Positions 1-6,463 of a DNA stretch of 9,075 bases are shown in pieces; positions within the stretch are counted from its first letter, which is position 1; the number at the start of each line of letters is the position of its first letter. A program made the position numbers and the translations under genes. The notes under the pieces are model-generated. The model saw nothing but the letters and a program-made list of their open reading frames with translations, was not told the origin of the DNA and did no database searches. The stretch is from NCBI GenBank assembly GCA_002729275.1, contig PBTP01000106.1:27353-36427 (forward strand), in the 5' to 3' direction. Source of the stretch: Roseibacillus sp. (GTDB lineage: Bacteria; Verrucomicrobiota; Verrucomicrobiia; Verrucomicrobiales; Akkermansiaceae).

Positions 1-483
1 CGCATGACGGTAGAGGCTGGCCAACCCGCTTACATGATGGCAGGGCAGGAGCTGCCGATCCGGGAAGGGCGCCTCACCAATGACAAATTCGTCACCGAGA
101 AGATTACCTATAAGCCAGTTGGGGTTCAGCTTCATATCACCCCGCAATCGATCGGCGAGGACAGCGTAAAGCTTCATATTCTTACGGTCGTTTCAGCCAT
201 TTCCGGATTTGCCCCGCTTCCCAGTATGAAAGGGAACGAAATCAAAGGCCAATTGATGAACCCGGTGCTCGATTCCCGTCAGGCCGAAACCCGGGTTGAA
301 GTGGCGCATGGAAGCACCCTTGCCTTTGGGGGTCTGCGAATGGCTCGACAGATCGGCAGGGAGGAGAAGATTCCGATTCTAGGAGATGCTCCGGGAATAG
401 GTAATTTGTTCAAGAGTAAGCGCCGCCAGAAGAAAATGAGTGACCTTTATTTCTTCGTCACCCCGCATCTCATCAGCCGGTAG
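1..483 (+). CDS. Secretin C-terminal domain (GspD/PilQ-type), 5' end missing
   Basis: This is the last 160 codons of a gene whose start lies before the window; the frame is open through base 1. The protein is an outer-membrane secretin, the multimeric gate of type II secretion, type IV pilus or related machines. The secretin-family signatures are in order. An early segment carries AGQELPI. A strand pair follows with YKPVGVQLHITP. Then comes the R-x-AETRVEVAHGSTLAFGGL stretch (family form: R..eT.v.v.dG.t..iGGL). Near the end is KIPILGDAPGIGNLFKS, matching the hallmark PILGDiPilGxLF, and last LYFFVTPHLISR, matching the family's final strand. The protein stops right after that strand, so no C-terminal pilotin-binding S-domain is visible. 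The exact system cannot be assigned because the N-domains lie outside the window. Its stop codon is one base from the stop of the convergent propeller gene. Family assignment is strong; subtype is unknown. Confidence 0.88.
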   Translation, partial: RMTVEAGQPAYMMAGQELPIREGRLTNDKFVTEKITYKPVGVQLHITPQSIGEDSVKLHILTVVSAISGFAPLPSMKGNEIKGQLMNPVLDSRQAETRVEVAHGSTLAFGGLRMARQIGREEKIPILGDAPGIGNLFKSKRRQKKMSDLYFFVTPHLISR

Positions 484-484
484 T

Positions 485-1708
485 CTAAGGGCTCACATCC
501 AGGCAAACGGCCTCGCCATTATTATTGCGAGCGATCAGGCGGCCATTTGAAACGGCGAAGGGTGACCAGCATTTGCCGGAAAGAATTTTAAGGCGGCCGG
601 TTTCTTCAAAGCCGCTATCGCTTATCTCGCCAGCGATCAATTCCCCAGTCTCCGAAAGGAGAACCAAGGCATCTCCAATGAGCCCTGCCGATGCTCTTGT
701 CCCGGGCATTTTTTCCCTCCAATGGATTTTTCCAGTGGTGAGGTCCATACGCATGAGTTCAGCGTCAATTCTCTTGTCCCCGAAAACTCCCGTGATGGTA
801 TTTCCTGAGCGGACGCTGTTCTGAAAAATCATCCGAATGTCCTGATCCCGGTGCAAAATTTTCGGAGTAGCGCCTGTGACATCAAGGACGGCATAGCCCA
901 TCCCGTAGCCAGACGCGAAGAAGACCTTCCCGTCATGGTATTGAGGATTGCTAGCGTTGACGTTGTAGGAAGTTTTCCACTGGTGCTCGAAGAGGATCTT
1001 TCCCTTTGCGGTTAGGTCGTGTGCGACGACCGTTCTACCGTAGAAGACCAGGGCGGCCCTCTTTCCCCCGATTTCAGTAAGGACCGGAGTGGCATAGCCT
1101 GACCGCTGGATGTTGGTGGTATTCCAAGCGATTTTGCCGGTCTTTTTTTCCAGCGCATAGAATGCGCCATCCTTGGAGCAGGGCAGAACGTAAACGAGGT
1201 CGCCATCAACGACGGGTGAAGCAGTGAATCCCCATCCCCCTGGCTTTCCACCGAGCTCATCCCGGAGGTGCCGGCGCCAGATTGGCCGCCCGTCTCCCAG
1301 ATTCAGGCAAAACAGGACCCCGGACTTACTCAAGGTGTAGACTCTGTTTCCGTCGACGGTGGGGGTTGTGTTCGGACCGCCCTCATAGAGGTTGGCGACA
1401 AGCTTTTCGGGATACTGGTGCTGCCAAATCAGCTTGCCGGTGTCGGCGTCTCGGCAGCTGACGACATCGTTGCCTTTGTCATTGCCGACTACCAAGGCTT
1501 TACCGTTTACGATGGACCAACTTCCGCAACCTTTGCCGACCTGGCATTTCCACAAAACCTTCGGAGCGTTAGCTTTCCAGTTGGCATTAATTGTCTCGGA
1601 AGAAATGGCGTCACCCCGGAGGCCTAAATACTGGGGCCAATCTGCAGCAGAGGCAACGGAACTTAAGATAACTAAGATGAAAAAGCTGAATTGGGTGAAA
1701 GAACGCAT
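485..1708 (-). CDS. Secreted PQQ-like beta-propeller protein (BamB-like fold)
   Basis: This is a 407-residue exported beta-propeller protein. I chose the ATG at 1708; a TTG at 1717 would add three residues but leaves the signal peptide less typical. Residues 1-21 form a signal peptide (hydrophobic FSFFILVILSSV, then ASA, cut before ADWPQY). WPQYLGLRGDAIS at 24-36 is the entry motif typical of Planctomycetota/Verrucomicrobiota propellers (WPQfrGpnrdG.s). Blade motifs of the type xxDxxTGKxxW occur near 82-97, 132-146, 183-197 and 318-332, with weaker ones near 227-242 and at the C-terminus (AVCLDVSP), which suits a seven- or eight-bladed ring. Annotation pipelines often call such proteins BamB-like or PQQ-binding-like. 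Nothing shows a BAM-complex role or bound PQQ, and there is no adjacent Cys-Cys pair. It is divergent from the TonB receptor across a 108-base gap with a mirrored leader, suggesting shared control (inference). Substrate and activity are unknown. Confidence 0.85.
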   Translation of the reverse strand: MRSFTQFSFFILVILSSVASAADWPQYLGLRGDAISSETINANWKANAPKVLWKCQVGKGCGSWSIVNGKALVVGNDKGNDVVSCRDADTGKLIWQHQYPEKLVANLYEGGPNTTPTVDGNRVYTLSKSGVLFCLNLGDGRPIWRRHLRDELGGKPGGWGFTASPVVDGDLVYVLPCSKDGAFYALEKKTGKIAWNTTNIQRSGYATPVLTEIGGKRAALVFYGRTVVAHDLTAKGKILFEHQWKTSYNVNASNPQYHDGKVFFASGYGMGYAVLDVTGATPKILHRDQDIRMIFQNSVRSGNTITGVFGDKRIDAELMRMDLTTGKIHWREKMPGTRASAGLIGDALVLLSETGELIAGEISDSGFEETGRLKILSGKCWSPFAVSNGRLIARNNNGEAVCLDVSP

Positions 1709-1731
1709 GGTGCTCAAAAAGTGCAGGTCAC

Positions 1732-1759
1732 ATCATAGCGCCCTTCTCAGCACTTGCAA
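1732..1759 (-). promoter_or_regulatory. Candidate sigma70-type promoter for the minus-strand propeller gene
   Basis: Read on the minus strand, TTGCAA (1759-1754) is followed after 16 bases by TATGAT (1737-1732). These match TTGACA at 4 of 6 and TATAAT at 5 of 6 positions with near-standard spacing. The predicted start of transcription, about seven bases further on, would be near 1725, leaving a short leader of roughly 17 bases before the ATG at 1708. No strong Shine-Dalgarno sequence is seen in that leader. TTGCAA is self-complementary, but no matching -10 box was found for the plus-strand gene, so this promoter is proposed for the minus direction only. It rests on the pattern alone. Confidence 0.45.
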
Positions 1760-1800
1760 AGGCCCATGCGGCGATCATCTTTTGCGCCCCTTTTTGACCT

Positions 1801-1807
1801 AAAAGGA
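1801..1807 (+). promoter_or_regulatory. Ribosome binding site of the TonB receptor gene
   Basis: AAAAGGA lies nine bases before the ATG at 1817 and is the only clear Shine-Dalgarno-like sequence among the gene starts in the window. It decides the start: the frame is open back to an ATG at 1754, but that would put 21 charged residues in front of a normal signal peptide and lacks a comparable site. The AAAAGG part (1801-1806) is complementary to CCTTTT at 1789-1794, with a six-base loop between, so it may be partly hidden in a small hairpin. Confidence 0.6.
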
Positions 1808-1816
1808 CCACGCACC

Positions 1817-3973
1817 ATGTTTACTCGCACCACACAAATTGTTACAGTCAGCTCACTAGTTATATTGGCTTGGCTCCCCATGTCGGCTCAGGCCCAAATT
1901 ATTGAAACCCTTCCGGAAGTCCGGGTAACGGCCTCCGCCTCCGGGGAAGGCGCAGGAGAAGGGGATCTCGATGAAACCGTTCTCAGCTTGGAAGATTTGG
2001 ACCGTTTCGGGGTTGAGAATCTTGAGGACCTGAGCGCCCTTGCTCCCAACTTACACTTTGTCGACAGTGACACGCGAGGATATGGCAGCGTGATCTCAAT
2101 GCGTGGTCTGAGTAACACCCTGTTTTTCGGACCTGCTGCGGTCGGGCTGTACATTGATGATGTCCCATTCAGCGACGCCTTCACCTACAACTCAAATCTT
2201 CTTTCTCTTGCTTCAGCTCGGATACATCACGGGCCACAAGGGGTGAGTTTCGGAGCGAATGCGCCGGGGGGAATGATTAACCTGACCACATTGCAAGCAG
2301 GCGACACCTTCGAGGGTTCTGCTAGTCTGGAATATGGATCTTATAATACGAGGGGCATTAAATTTTCCTCGTCGGGCCCCCTCCCTGCATTTGAATCTGG
2401 TTTTCTCGCCGGCCAGGAATTAAGCCACACATTCCAGTTTTACTGGAGGGAGCGGGACGGGTTCCTACGCAATCGGACCCTCGGAATCCGGCCGGATGAC
2501 AGGTCCGTTATTGGTGGGGTGGGATCTTTGATCTGGAAGGCGAACCAGGATACCGAGGTTAAGTTACGGGTCATGGCTGAGGTCGTGGACGACGGAGGCC
2601 AGCGATTGACAGCCTTGCCAGAAAGTCTCGACAGGCAAACGGGTGGAACCGGCCCGAATCCAGCGTATACCGGAGACCTTTTCCAGGTCGATTCAGACCT
2701 CGCCGGGACGGGGGAGTCCGAGCGCTATCAGCTTTCCCTCCATGTGACAAAAGACCTCGGGTGGGCAACTGCGAAATCCATTAGCTCCTACCAGAGTTGG
2801 GAATTGGGTCCTCAAGTGGTGGATCTTGACTTTACCAACTCCGATCCCTTCCCGCTCTTCGCGCTCGCCTCCAACATCTCCCAGCGTCAGACCCTCCGGA
2901 CCAAGGAGTTTCGCTTACAAAGTCCAGAGGGAGCCGGTCCGCTGGCTTGGCGAGGTGGCCTGTTCTACATGAGAAAGGAAAATGCCGGCAATACTGGTCG
3001 ACAGTTTCCGGTGCCAGCCCCCGTCCCATTTGGATTTGTTCCGTTCACCGAAAGACTCAATTTCAACGTCGCGCAGGAGAGTTTTGCTGCTTACGGGAAA
3101 CTGAACTACGAGCTTGGGAATGGGTTTGCCGTCGATGCAGGAGCCAGAGTTGAGTTGGTGGAAGTCAGCCTTGACCGGTCGAAGGAAGTTCCACCCCAGA
3201 GCTTGAGCGAAAACAGGGATGAACTTTACTTCTCTCCGACTGCGGGCGCGTCATACGATATCAGCGAGAATGTCACCGCATTCGTTCGCTCGGGACTTGG
3301 AATCAAGCCACACGGATATTCGGCATTCAGTGATGACCCGAATACCGCCAGCTTTGAAGAGGAGAAGAACTGGTCCAACGAGGCAGGGCTCCAATTCAGG
3401 AACGAGCCGAACAAGGTCAATGCGGTTGTCAGGGCCTACTGGAACAAGGTCGAAGACTATCACCTGAATGCCCAGAATCCCTTTTCCACGGATTTCGTCG
3501 TGCTGAATGCGGAGGAAGTAAGGTCGCGCGGAGTGGAGGCTGAGCTGCAGTGGCGGCCAACAGATCCTCTGCTCATCCATGCCAACGCGGGGTATTCGGA
3601 CGTTCATTTCGAGGATTACACCGATGCCTTTACCGGAATCGATCGTGCGGGAAATACGGTTCCGTTCATTCCGGAATTTACTGCCAGCGTTGGCTTCCGC
3701 TACGATCTGCCCGGAGGATTTTTTGTAGGGTCATCCGTGCGTGGGACGAGGAAGACCTACTACGATGCGGCTAACACCGAGGCTTTCAGCGAGGACGGCT
3801 ACCTCGTCTGGGATGCCCAGGTCGGCTACGAGCAGGAAAACTGGTCGGTCACTCTGTATGGGCGGAATCTGCTGGAAGAGGACTATTACACCTTTATTAA
3901 CCCCTCGATTGCGGGAGGAACGCCCGGTGACCCGCAGCTATTCGGCGTCCGGGTGGACCTCGATATTTGGTAA
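1817..3973 (+). CDS. TonB-dependent outer-membrane receptor
   Basis: A 718-residue TonB-dependent receptor, which actively imports a ligand across the outer membrane using energy from TonB-ExbB-ExbD. Residues 1-26 are a signal peptide ending AQA. ETLPEVRVTA at about 30-39 is a plausible TonB box. The plug spans about 50-160, with NLEDLSALAPNL, SMRGL, GLYIDDVPF and GPQGVSFGANAPGGMINLTT corresponding to conserved plug motifs. The rest is a 22-stranded barrel by homology, with late features GRNLLEEDYYT and the C-terminal FGVRVDLDIW, whose final aromatic residue is typical for recognition by the BAM machinery. Length is normal for the family; there is no N-terminal signalling or carboxypeptidase-like extension. 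Style (SPEGAGPLAWRGGLFY, SALAPNL) recalls the COG1629/FyuA-like receptors common in sphingomonads and Verrucomicrobiota. The ligand is unknown: siderophore, cofactor, oligosaccharide or other. It sits between genes for exported propeller proteins, with a second receptor tail just downstream. Confidence 0.93.
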   Translation: MFTRTTQIVTVSSLVILAWLPMSAQAQIIETLPEVRVTASASGEGAGEGDLDETVLSLEDLDRFGVENLEDLSALAPNLHFVDSDTRGYGSVISMRGLSNTLFFGPAAVGLYIDDVPFSDAFTYNSNLLSLASARIHHGPQGVSFGANAPGGMINLTTLQAGDTFEGSASLEYGSYNTRGIKFSSSGPLPAFESGFLAGQELSHTFQFYWRERDGFLRNRTLGIRPDDRSVIGGVGSLIWKANQDTEVKLRVMAEVVDDGGQRLTALPESLDRQTGGTGPNPAYTGDLFQVDSDLAGTGESERYQLSLHVTKDLGWATAKSISSYQSWELGPQVVDLDFTNSDPFPLFALASNISQRQTLRTKEFRLQSPEGAGPLAWRGGLFYMRKENAGNTGRQFPVPAPVPFGFVPFTERLNFNVAQESFAAYGKLNYELGNGFAVDAGARVELVEVSLDRSKEVPPQSLSENRDELYFSPTAGASYDISENVTAFVRSGLGIKPHGYSAFSDDPNTASFEEEKNWSNEAGLQFRNEPNKVNAVVRAYWNKVEDYHLNAQNPFSTDFVVLNAEEVRSRGVEAELQWRPTDPLLIHANAGYSDVHFEDYTDAFTGIDRAGNTVPFIPEFTASVGFRYDLPGGFFVGSSVRGTRKTYYDAANTEAFSEDGYLVWDAQVGYEQENWSVTLYGRNLLEEDYYTFINPSIAGGTPGDPQLFGVRVDLDIW

Positions 3974-3984
3974 AATCTTACTAA

Positions 3985-4071
3985 TACCCTTTTTGGGCCC
4001 TCCGGATAGGGGAAACGGAGTCTGAAGATCCGCATGTTTTGGTGTTTCGTGTGGTCCTCAATATCTGGTAG
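3985..4071 (+). pseudogene. Remnant of the C-terminus of a second TonB-dependent receptor
   Basis: Downstream of the intact receptor, a frame opening after the stop at 3982-3984 ends at the TAG at 4069-4071. Its last 15 codons (4024-4068) encode EDPHVLVFRVVLNIW. The intact receptor ends GDPQLFGVRVDLDIW, so 7 of 15 residues are identical at the same distance from the stop, and 32 of the last 48 bases including the stop match. Shifting one T between two short T runs would restore FGVR, as if two compensating single-base changes had occurred. No start or plug region is present. The likely origin is deletion of most of a tandem receptor gene, or recombination that swapped receptor 3' ends (inference). 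The stretch is short, so chance or convergent similarity is not excluded. Confidence 0.5.
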
Positions 4072-4081
4072 AAGCCAGCCA

Positions 4082-4121
4082 TTCAGGCGTTCCCTGAACC
4101 GCCATCACCAGATAAAGGCGG
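4082..4121. repeat. Palindrome cluster upstream of the large propeller gene
   Basis: TTCAGGCGTTCCCTGAA at 4082-4098 is a perfect inverted repeat with six-base arms and a five-base spacer. Nested inside and shifted, GTTC-CCT-GAAC at 4089-4099 is another perfect dyad. Directly after, CCGCC (4099-4103) can pair with GGCGG (4117-4121) across 13 bases. The cluster lies about 40 to 80 bases before the ATG at 4160, a suitable place for an operator or for a structured leader. No run of T follows, so it does not look like an intrinsic terminator for the receptor gene. The function is unassigned. Confidence 0.35.
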
Positions 4122-4159
4122 GGAAGAGATCCCAAGTTACTCTGCGTAGAACACGATTC

Positions 4160-6439
4160 ATGACCAAGCTCCGACTCCCGGCAATCCTGCCCATGGTAGG
4201 AATATTCGCACTCGCTTCCTCCAGCATGGCGGCTCCTCCCAAGGCTTCTGGCCTTTTAAGCTGGAGGGGTCCTGACCAGACGGGCGCTCTTCCAGGAAAG
4301 GGATACCCGGAGAAGTGGGGAGGACCCGGGGGAGAAAACCACCTCTGGACGCACAAGGTGAAAGGCGGGGGGACTCCGGTCATCGCCAACGGGAAGCTTT
4401 ACTCATTTGGCTACTACGACAATCCCAAGGATCTCAGCGATGTTCAGGAGGCTCTGATCTGCCTGGACCCGGAGACGGGAGAACTTGTGTGGGAATACCG
4501 GTTTAGCGATTTCATCAGCGATGTAGTCTACAACCGTTACGCGGTGGGCTCTCCCATTGTCGACGCCGAAACTGGCAACGTTTACATGCAGAGTTCGAAC
4601 GGACGCCTGATGGCTTTCACTGCGGATGGCAAGCGGCTGTGGGAGCATTCCCTTGTGGAAAAGCTTGCCAGACTGACCTTTCCAAATGGGAGAACCGGCT
4701 CGCTGGGACTCCAGGGACCCATTGTGATTGTTCACTGCGTGACGGCCAACTGGGGCACTACGGGTCCTGCTCGGGACCGGCTCTACGCGTTCGATAAAAT
4801 CACCGGAGAGCTTGTGTGGTATTCGACACCCGGGACCGTGCCGGACGACAGTTCGTTCTCCATGCCAGTGTATGCCACCATCGATGGCCACCGGGTGGGT
4901 TACACAGGACACGGGTGTGGAAACCTGACGAGCGTGGACATGCGGACCGGCAAGCCGCTCTGGCGCTTCCAGTTCGCTAAGGGCGGGGTTAATTCCCAGA
5001 TTCTAAAATATGGCGAGGACAAGCTCATCGCGATCCATGGAAAGGAAAACGTGGATACGACCGCGAAGGGGCGGCTCATATGTCTCAAGGTTCCAACGAC
5101 CTATAATGCGGGGAAACCAGCGATTTTGCCGGCAAGTGCGGAGGTCTGGCGTAATGAGGATCATGTCGCCTTTACGAGTTCTCCAACTCTGGTCGGCAAC
5201 AGGATCTTTAGCACGATCGCAACGGGTGAGCTGGTATGCGTGGATGCCGATACAGGTAAAACAGTGTGGAAAAAGAAGCTTGGTCCCGACCAGCTTCACG
5301 CTTCCCCGGCCTTTGCCGATGGCAAGCTCTACGTGCCGCTGGCAGACGGAATGTTCTATATCCTCAAGCCCGGAGAGGAGGGCGCGGAGGAGCTTACCAA
5401 GCTTCACCTTCACACTCCATGTCTCGGCACGCCGGCCTTATGGGGAGGGAAGTGTTTCCTGATGACCAAGGATGGCCTGCACTGCTTCGGCGCGAAGGGC
5501 GCCGCCGCTGACAAGCCCGGAGAGGAATTGCCCTCCGAGGAAGTTGGTCCAGTCGCGCAGATCCAGATCGTGCCAGCTGAGTTCGCCCTGACTCCCGGAA
5601 GCAAGCAGAGCTTCACCATCTGGGGCCTTGATGATAAGGGACGCCGGGTGAAAAAAATGGAGGGTGCAGAGTGGGAAGCTTTTATTCCTCCAACAGCCAG
5701 GGTGAAGGCAAAAGTTGACGCCTCTTTCGAGGGAGACACCCTTTCGGCAGGAGCGGATGCGAAGCTCTCGGCTGGTGCTTTTAAGGCCAGCGTCGATGGA
5801 ATGAGCGCAACAACCCGTGGCCGGGTGATCGCTACTCTCGGCTATGAGGCAGATTTCGAGGGAACGCCCCTCCCCATGAAGAACGATAAGGGAGAAGCGG
5901 TGAACTTTCCGCCGTTGCCCTGGCTCGGCGCCCGGATCAAGTGGCATGTCCTCCAGCATGATGGCAGCCAGGTGATCGCCAATCGGTTGGACAACGTGCT
6001 CTTCCAGCGAACGATGAACTTCTTTGGCGATCCTGAGCTAAGTGATTACGTGCTGGAGGCAGACGTTGCGACCGACGGGAATCGTCGGGTAATGTCCACA
6101 ATCGGGCTCGTGAACCAGCGCTACCTGATCACCTTGGACGGCAACCGCCGAATTCTGGAGGTGAGCTCCAATCACGAGAGGGTCAAGGAGAGCGTGAAGT
6201 TTCCGATCCGTCCAAATACCTGGTATCACCTCAAGACCCACGTTTTCCGGGGCGAGGATGGGGGAGGTTCGGTGCGCGCCAAGGCGTGGTTGCGTGATCA
6301 GCCTGAGCCCGAAGAATGGACCATTGAGGTTAAACTCGACGACGTTCACGAGAAGGGGGCCCCTGGAATCTTCGCATTTTCGCCACAAGTTCAAAAACGA
6401 GTTTATATCGATAATATTAAACTTTCTGCTGCCGAGTAG
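4160..6439 (+). CDS. Secreted PQQ-like propeller with Ig-like and LamG-like C-terminal domains
   Basis: A 759-residue exported protein. The ATG at 4160 was chosen because it begins a good signal peptide (residues 1-24, cut in SMA/AP); an ATG at 4034 in the same frame lies inside the receptor remnant and adds 42 charged residues. Residues 35-38 are WRGP, the propeller entry motif. Blade motifs xxDxxTGxxxW appear near 99-113, 150-163, 208-222, 256-270 and 358-372, and the ring closes by about 447. A linker leads to an Ig-like (Big-type) module at about 463-555, starting VAQIQIVPAEFALTPGS. From about 560 to 755 is a concanavalin/LamG-like sandwich with SDYVLEADV, GLVNQRYLITLDG, NTWYHLKTHV, AKAW, PGIFAFSPQ and YIDNIK, a tail I recognise from Planctomycetota and Verrucomicrobiota propeller proteins. 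The tail may bind carbohydrate or another surface ligand (inference). There is no clear Shine-Dalgarno. Likely co-transcribed with the lipoprotein gene 24 bases downstream. Catalysis is unproven. Confidence 0.87.
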   Translation: MTKLRLPAILPMVGIFALASSSMAAPPKASGLLSWRGPDQTGALPGKGYPEKWGGPGGENHLWTHKVKGGGTPVIANGKLYSFGYYDNPKDLSDVQEALICLDPETGELVWEYRFSDFISDVVYNRYAVGSPIVDAETGNVYMQSSNGRLMAFTADGKRLWEHSLVEKLARLTFPNGRTGSLGLQGPIVIVHCVTANWGTTGPARDRLYAFDKITGELVWYSTPGTVPDDSSFSMPVYATIDGHRVGYTGHGCGNLTSVDMRTGKPLWRFQFAKGGVNSQILKYGEDKLIAIHGKENVDTTAKGRLICLKVPTTYNAGKPAILPASAEVWRNEDHVAFTSSPTLVGNRIFSTIATGELVCVDADTGKTVWKKKLGPDQLHASPAFADGKLYVPLADGMFYILKPGEEGAEELTKLHLHTPCLGTPALWGGKCFLMTKDGLHCFGAKGAAADKPGEELPSEEVGPVAQIQIVPAEFALTPGSKQSFTIWGLDDKGRRVKKMEGAEWEAFIPPTARVKAKVDASFEGDTLSAGADAKLSAGAFKASVDGMSATTRGRVIATLGYEADFEGTPLPMKNDKGEAVNFPPLPWLGARIKWHVLQHDGSQVIANRLDNVLFQRTMNFFGDPELSDYVLEADVATDGNRRVMSTIGLVNQRYLITLDGNRRILEVSSNHERVKESVKFPIRPNTWYHLKTHVFRGEDGGGSVRAKAWLRDQPEPEEWTIEVKLDDVHEKGAPGIFAFSPQVQKRVYIDNIKLSAAE

Positions 6440-6463
6440 ATAACCATCCAACACCGTTCAGAC

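Larger units (their letters stand above)
1709..1816. promoter_or_regulatory. Divergent intergenic region with mirrored leaders
   Basis: This 108-base gap separates the start codons of the minus-strand propeller gene (ATG at 1708) and the TonB receptor (ATG at 1817). Reading outward from the centre, both halves carry the same words at the same distances: GCGC, 7 bases, TGACCT, 11 bases, GCACC, then ATG. On the plus side these are 1784-1787, 1795-1800 and 1812-1816; on the minus side 1741-1738, 1730-1725 and 1713-1709. By hand count 22 of 54 mirrored positions agree, against 13 or 14 expected by chance. The shared TGACCT could be an operator half-site for a common regulator, or the leaders could derive from one another. 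No riboswitch consensus (for example a cobalamin box) was recognised here. Confidence 0.4.

Noticed and set aside
512..531. CTCGC and GCGAG inverted repeat near the convergent gene ends, considered as a terminator
   Set aside because: The stem has five pairs with a ten-base loop, lies within coding sequence, and is not followed by a T run on either strand.
1268..1802. Plus-strand open frames overlapping the minus-strand propeller gene
   Set aside because: Antisense to a gene with signal peptide and repeated blade motifs; their translations show no domain-like pattern.
1754..1816. Upstream ATG that would extend the TonB receptor by 21 residues
   Set aside because: It lacks a comparable ribosome binding site, would bury the signal peptide behind a charged segment and would overlap the divergent promoter region.
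3986..4011. Possible terminator after the receptor gene (CCC-TTTTT-GGG and CCCT/AGGG pairings)
   Set aside because: The stems are three or four pairs long and lack a following T run; the stretch is better explained as part of the receptor remnant.
4034..4159. Upstream ATG that would extend the large propeller protein by 42 residues
   Set aside because: The added segment is basic, precedes a complete signal peptide and coincides with the receptor remnant in another frame.
4403..5959. Long open frames on the minus strand (for example 4403-4912 and 5438-5959) inside the large propeller gene
   Set aside because: They lie opposite a well-supported gene with clear domain motifs, have no recognisable family signature or signal, and are expected by chance in GC-rich coding DNA.
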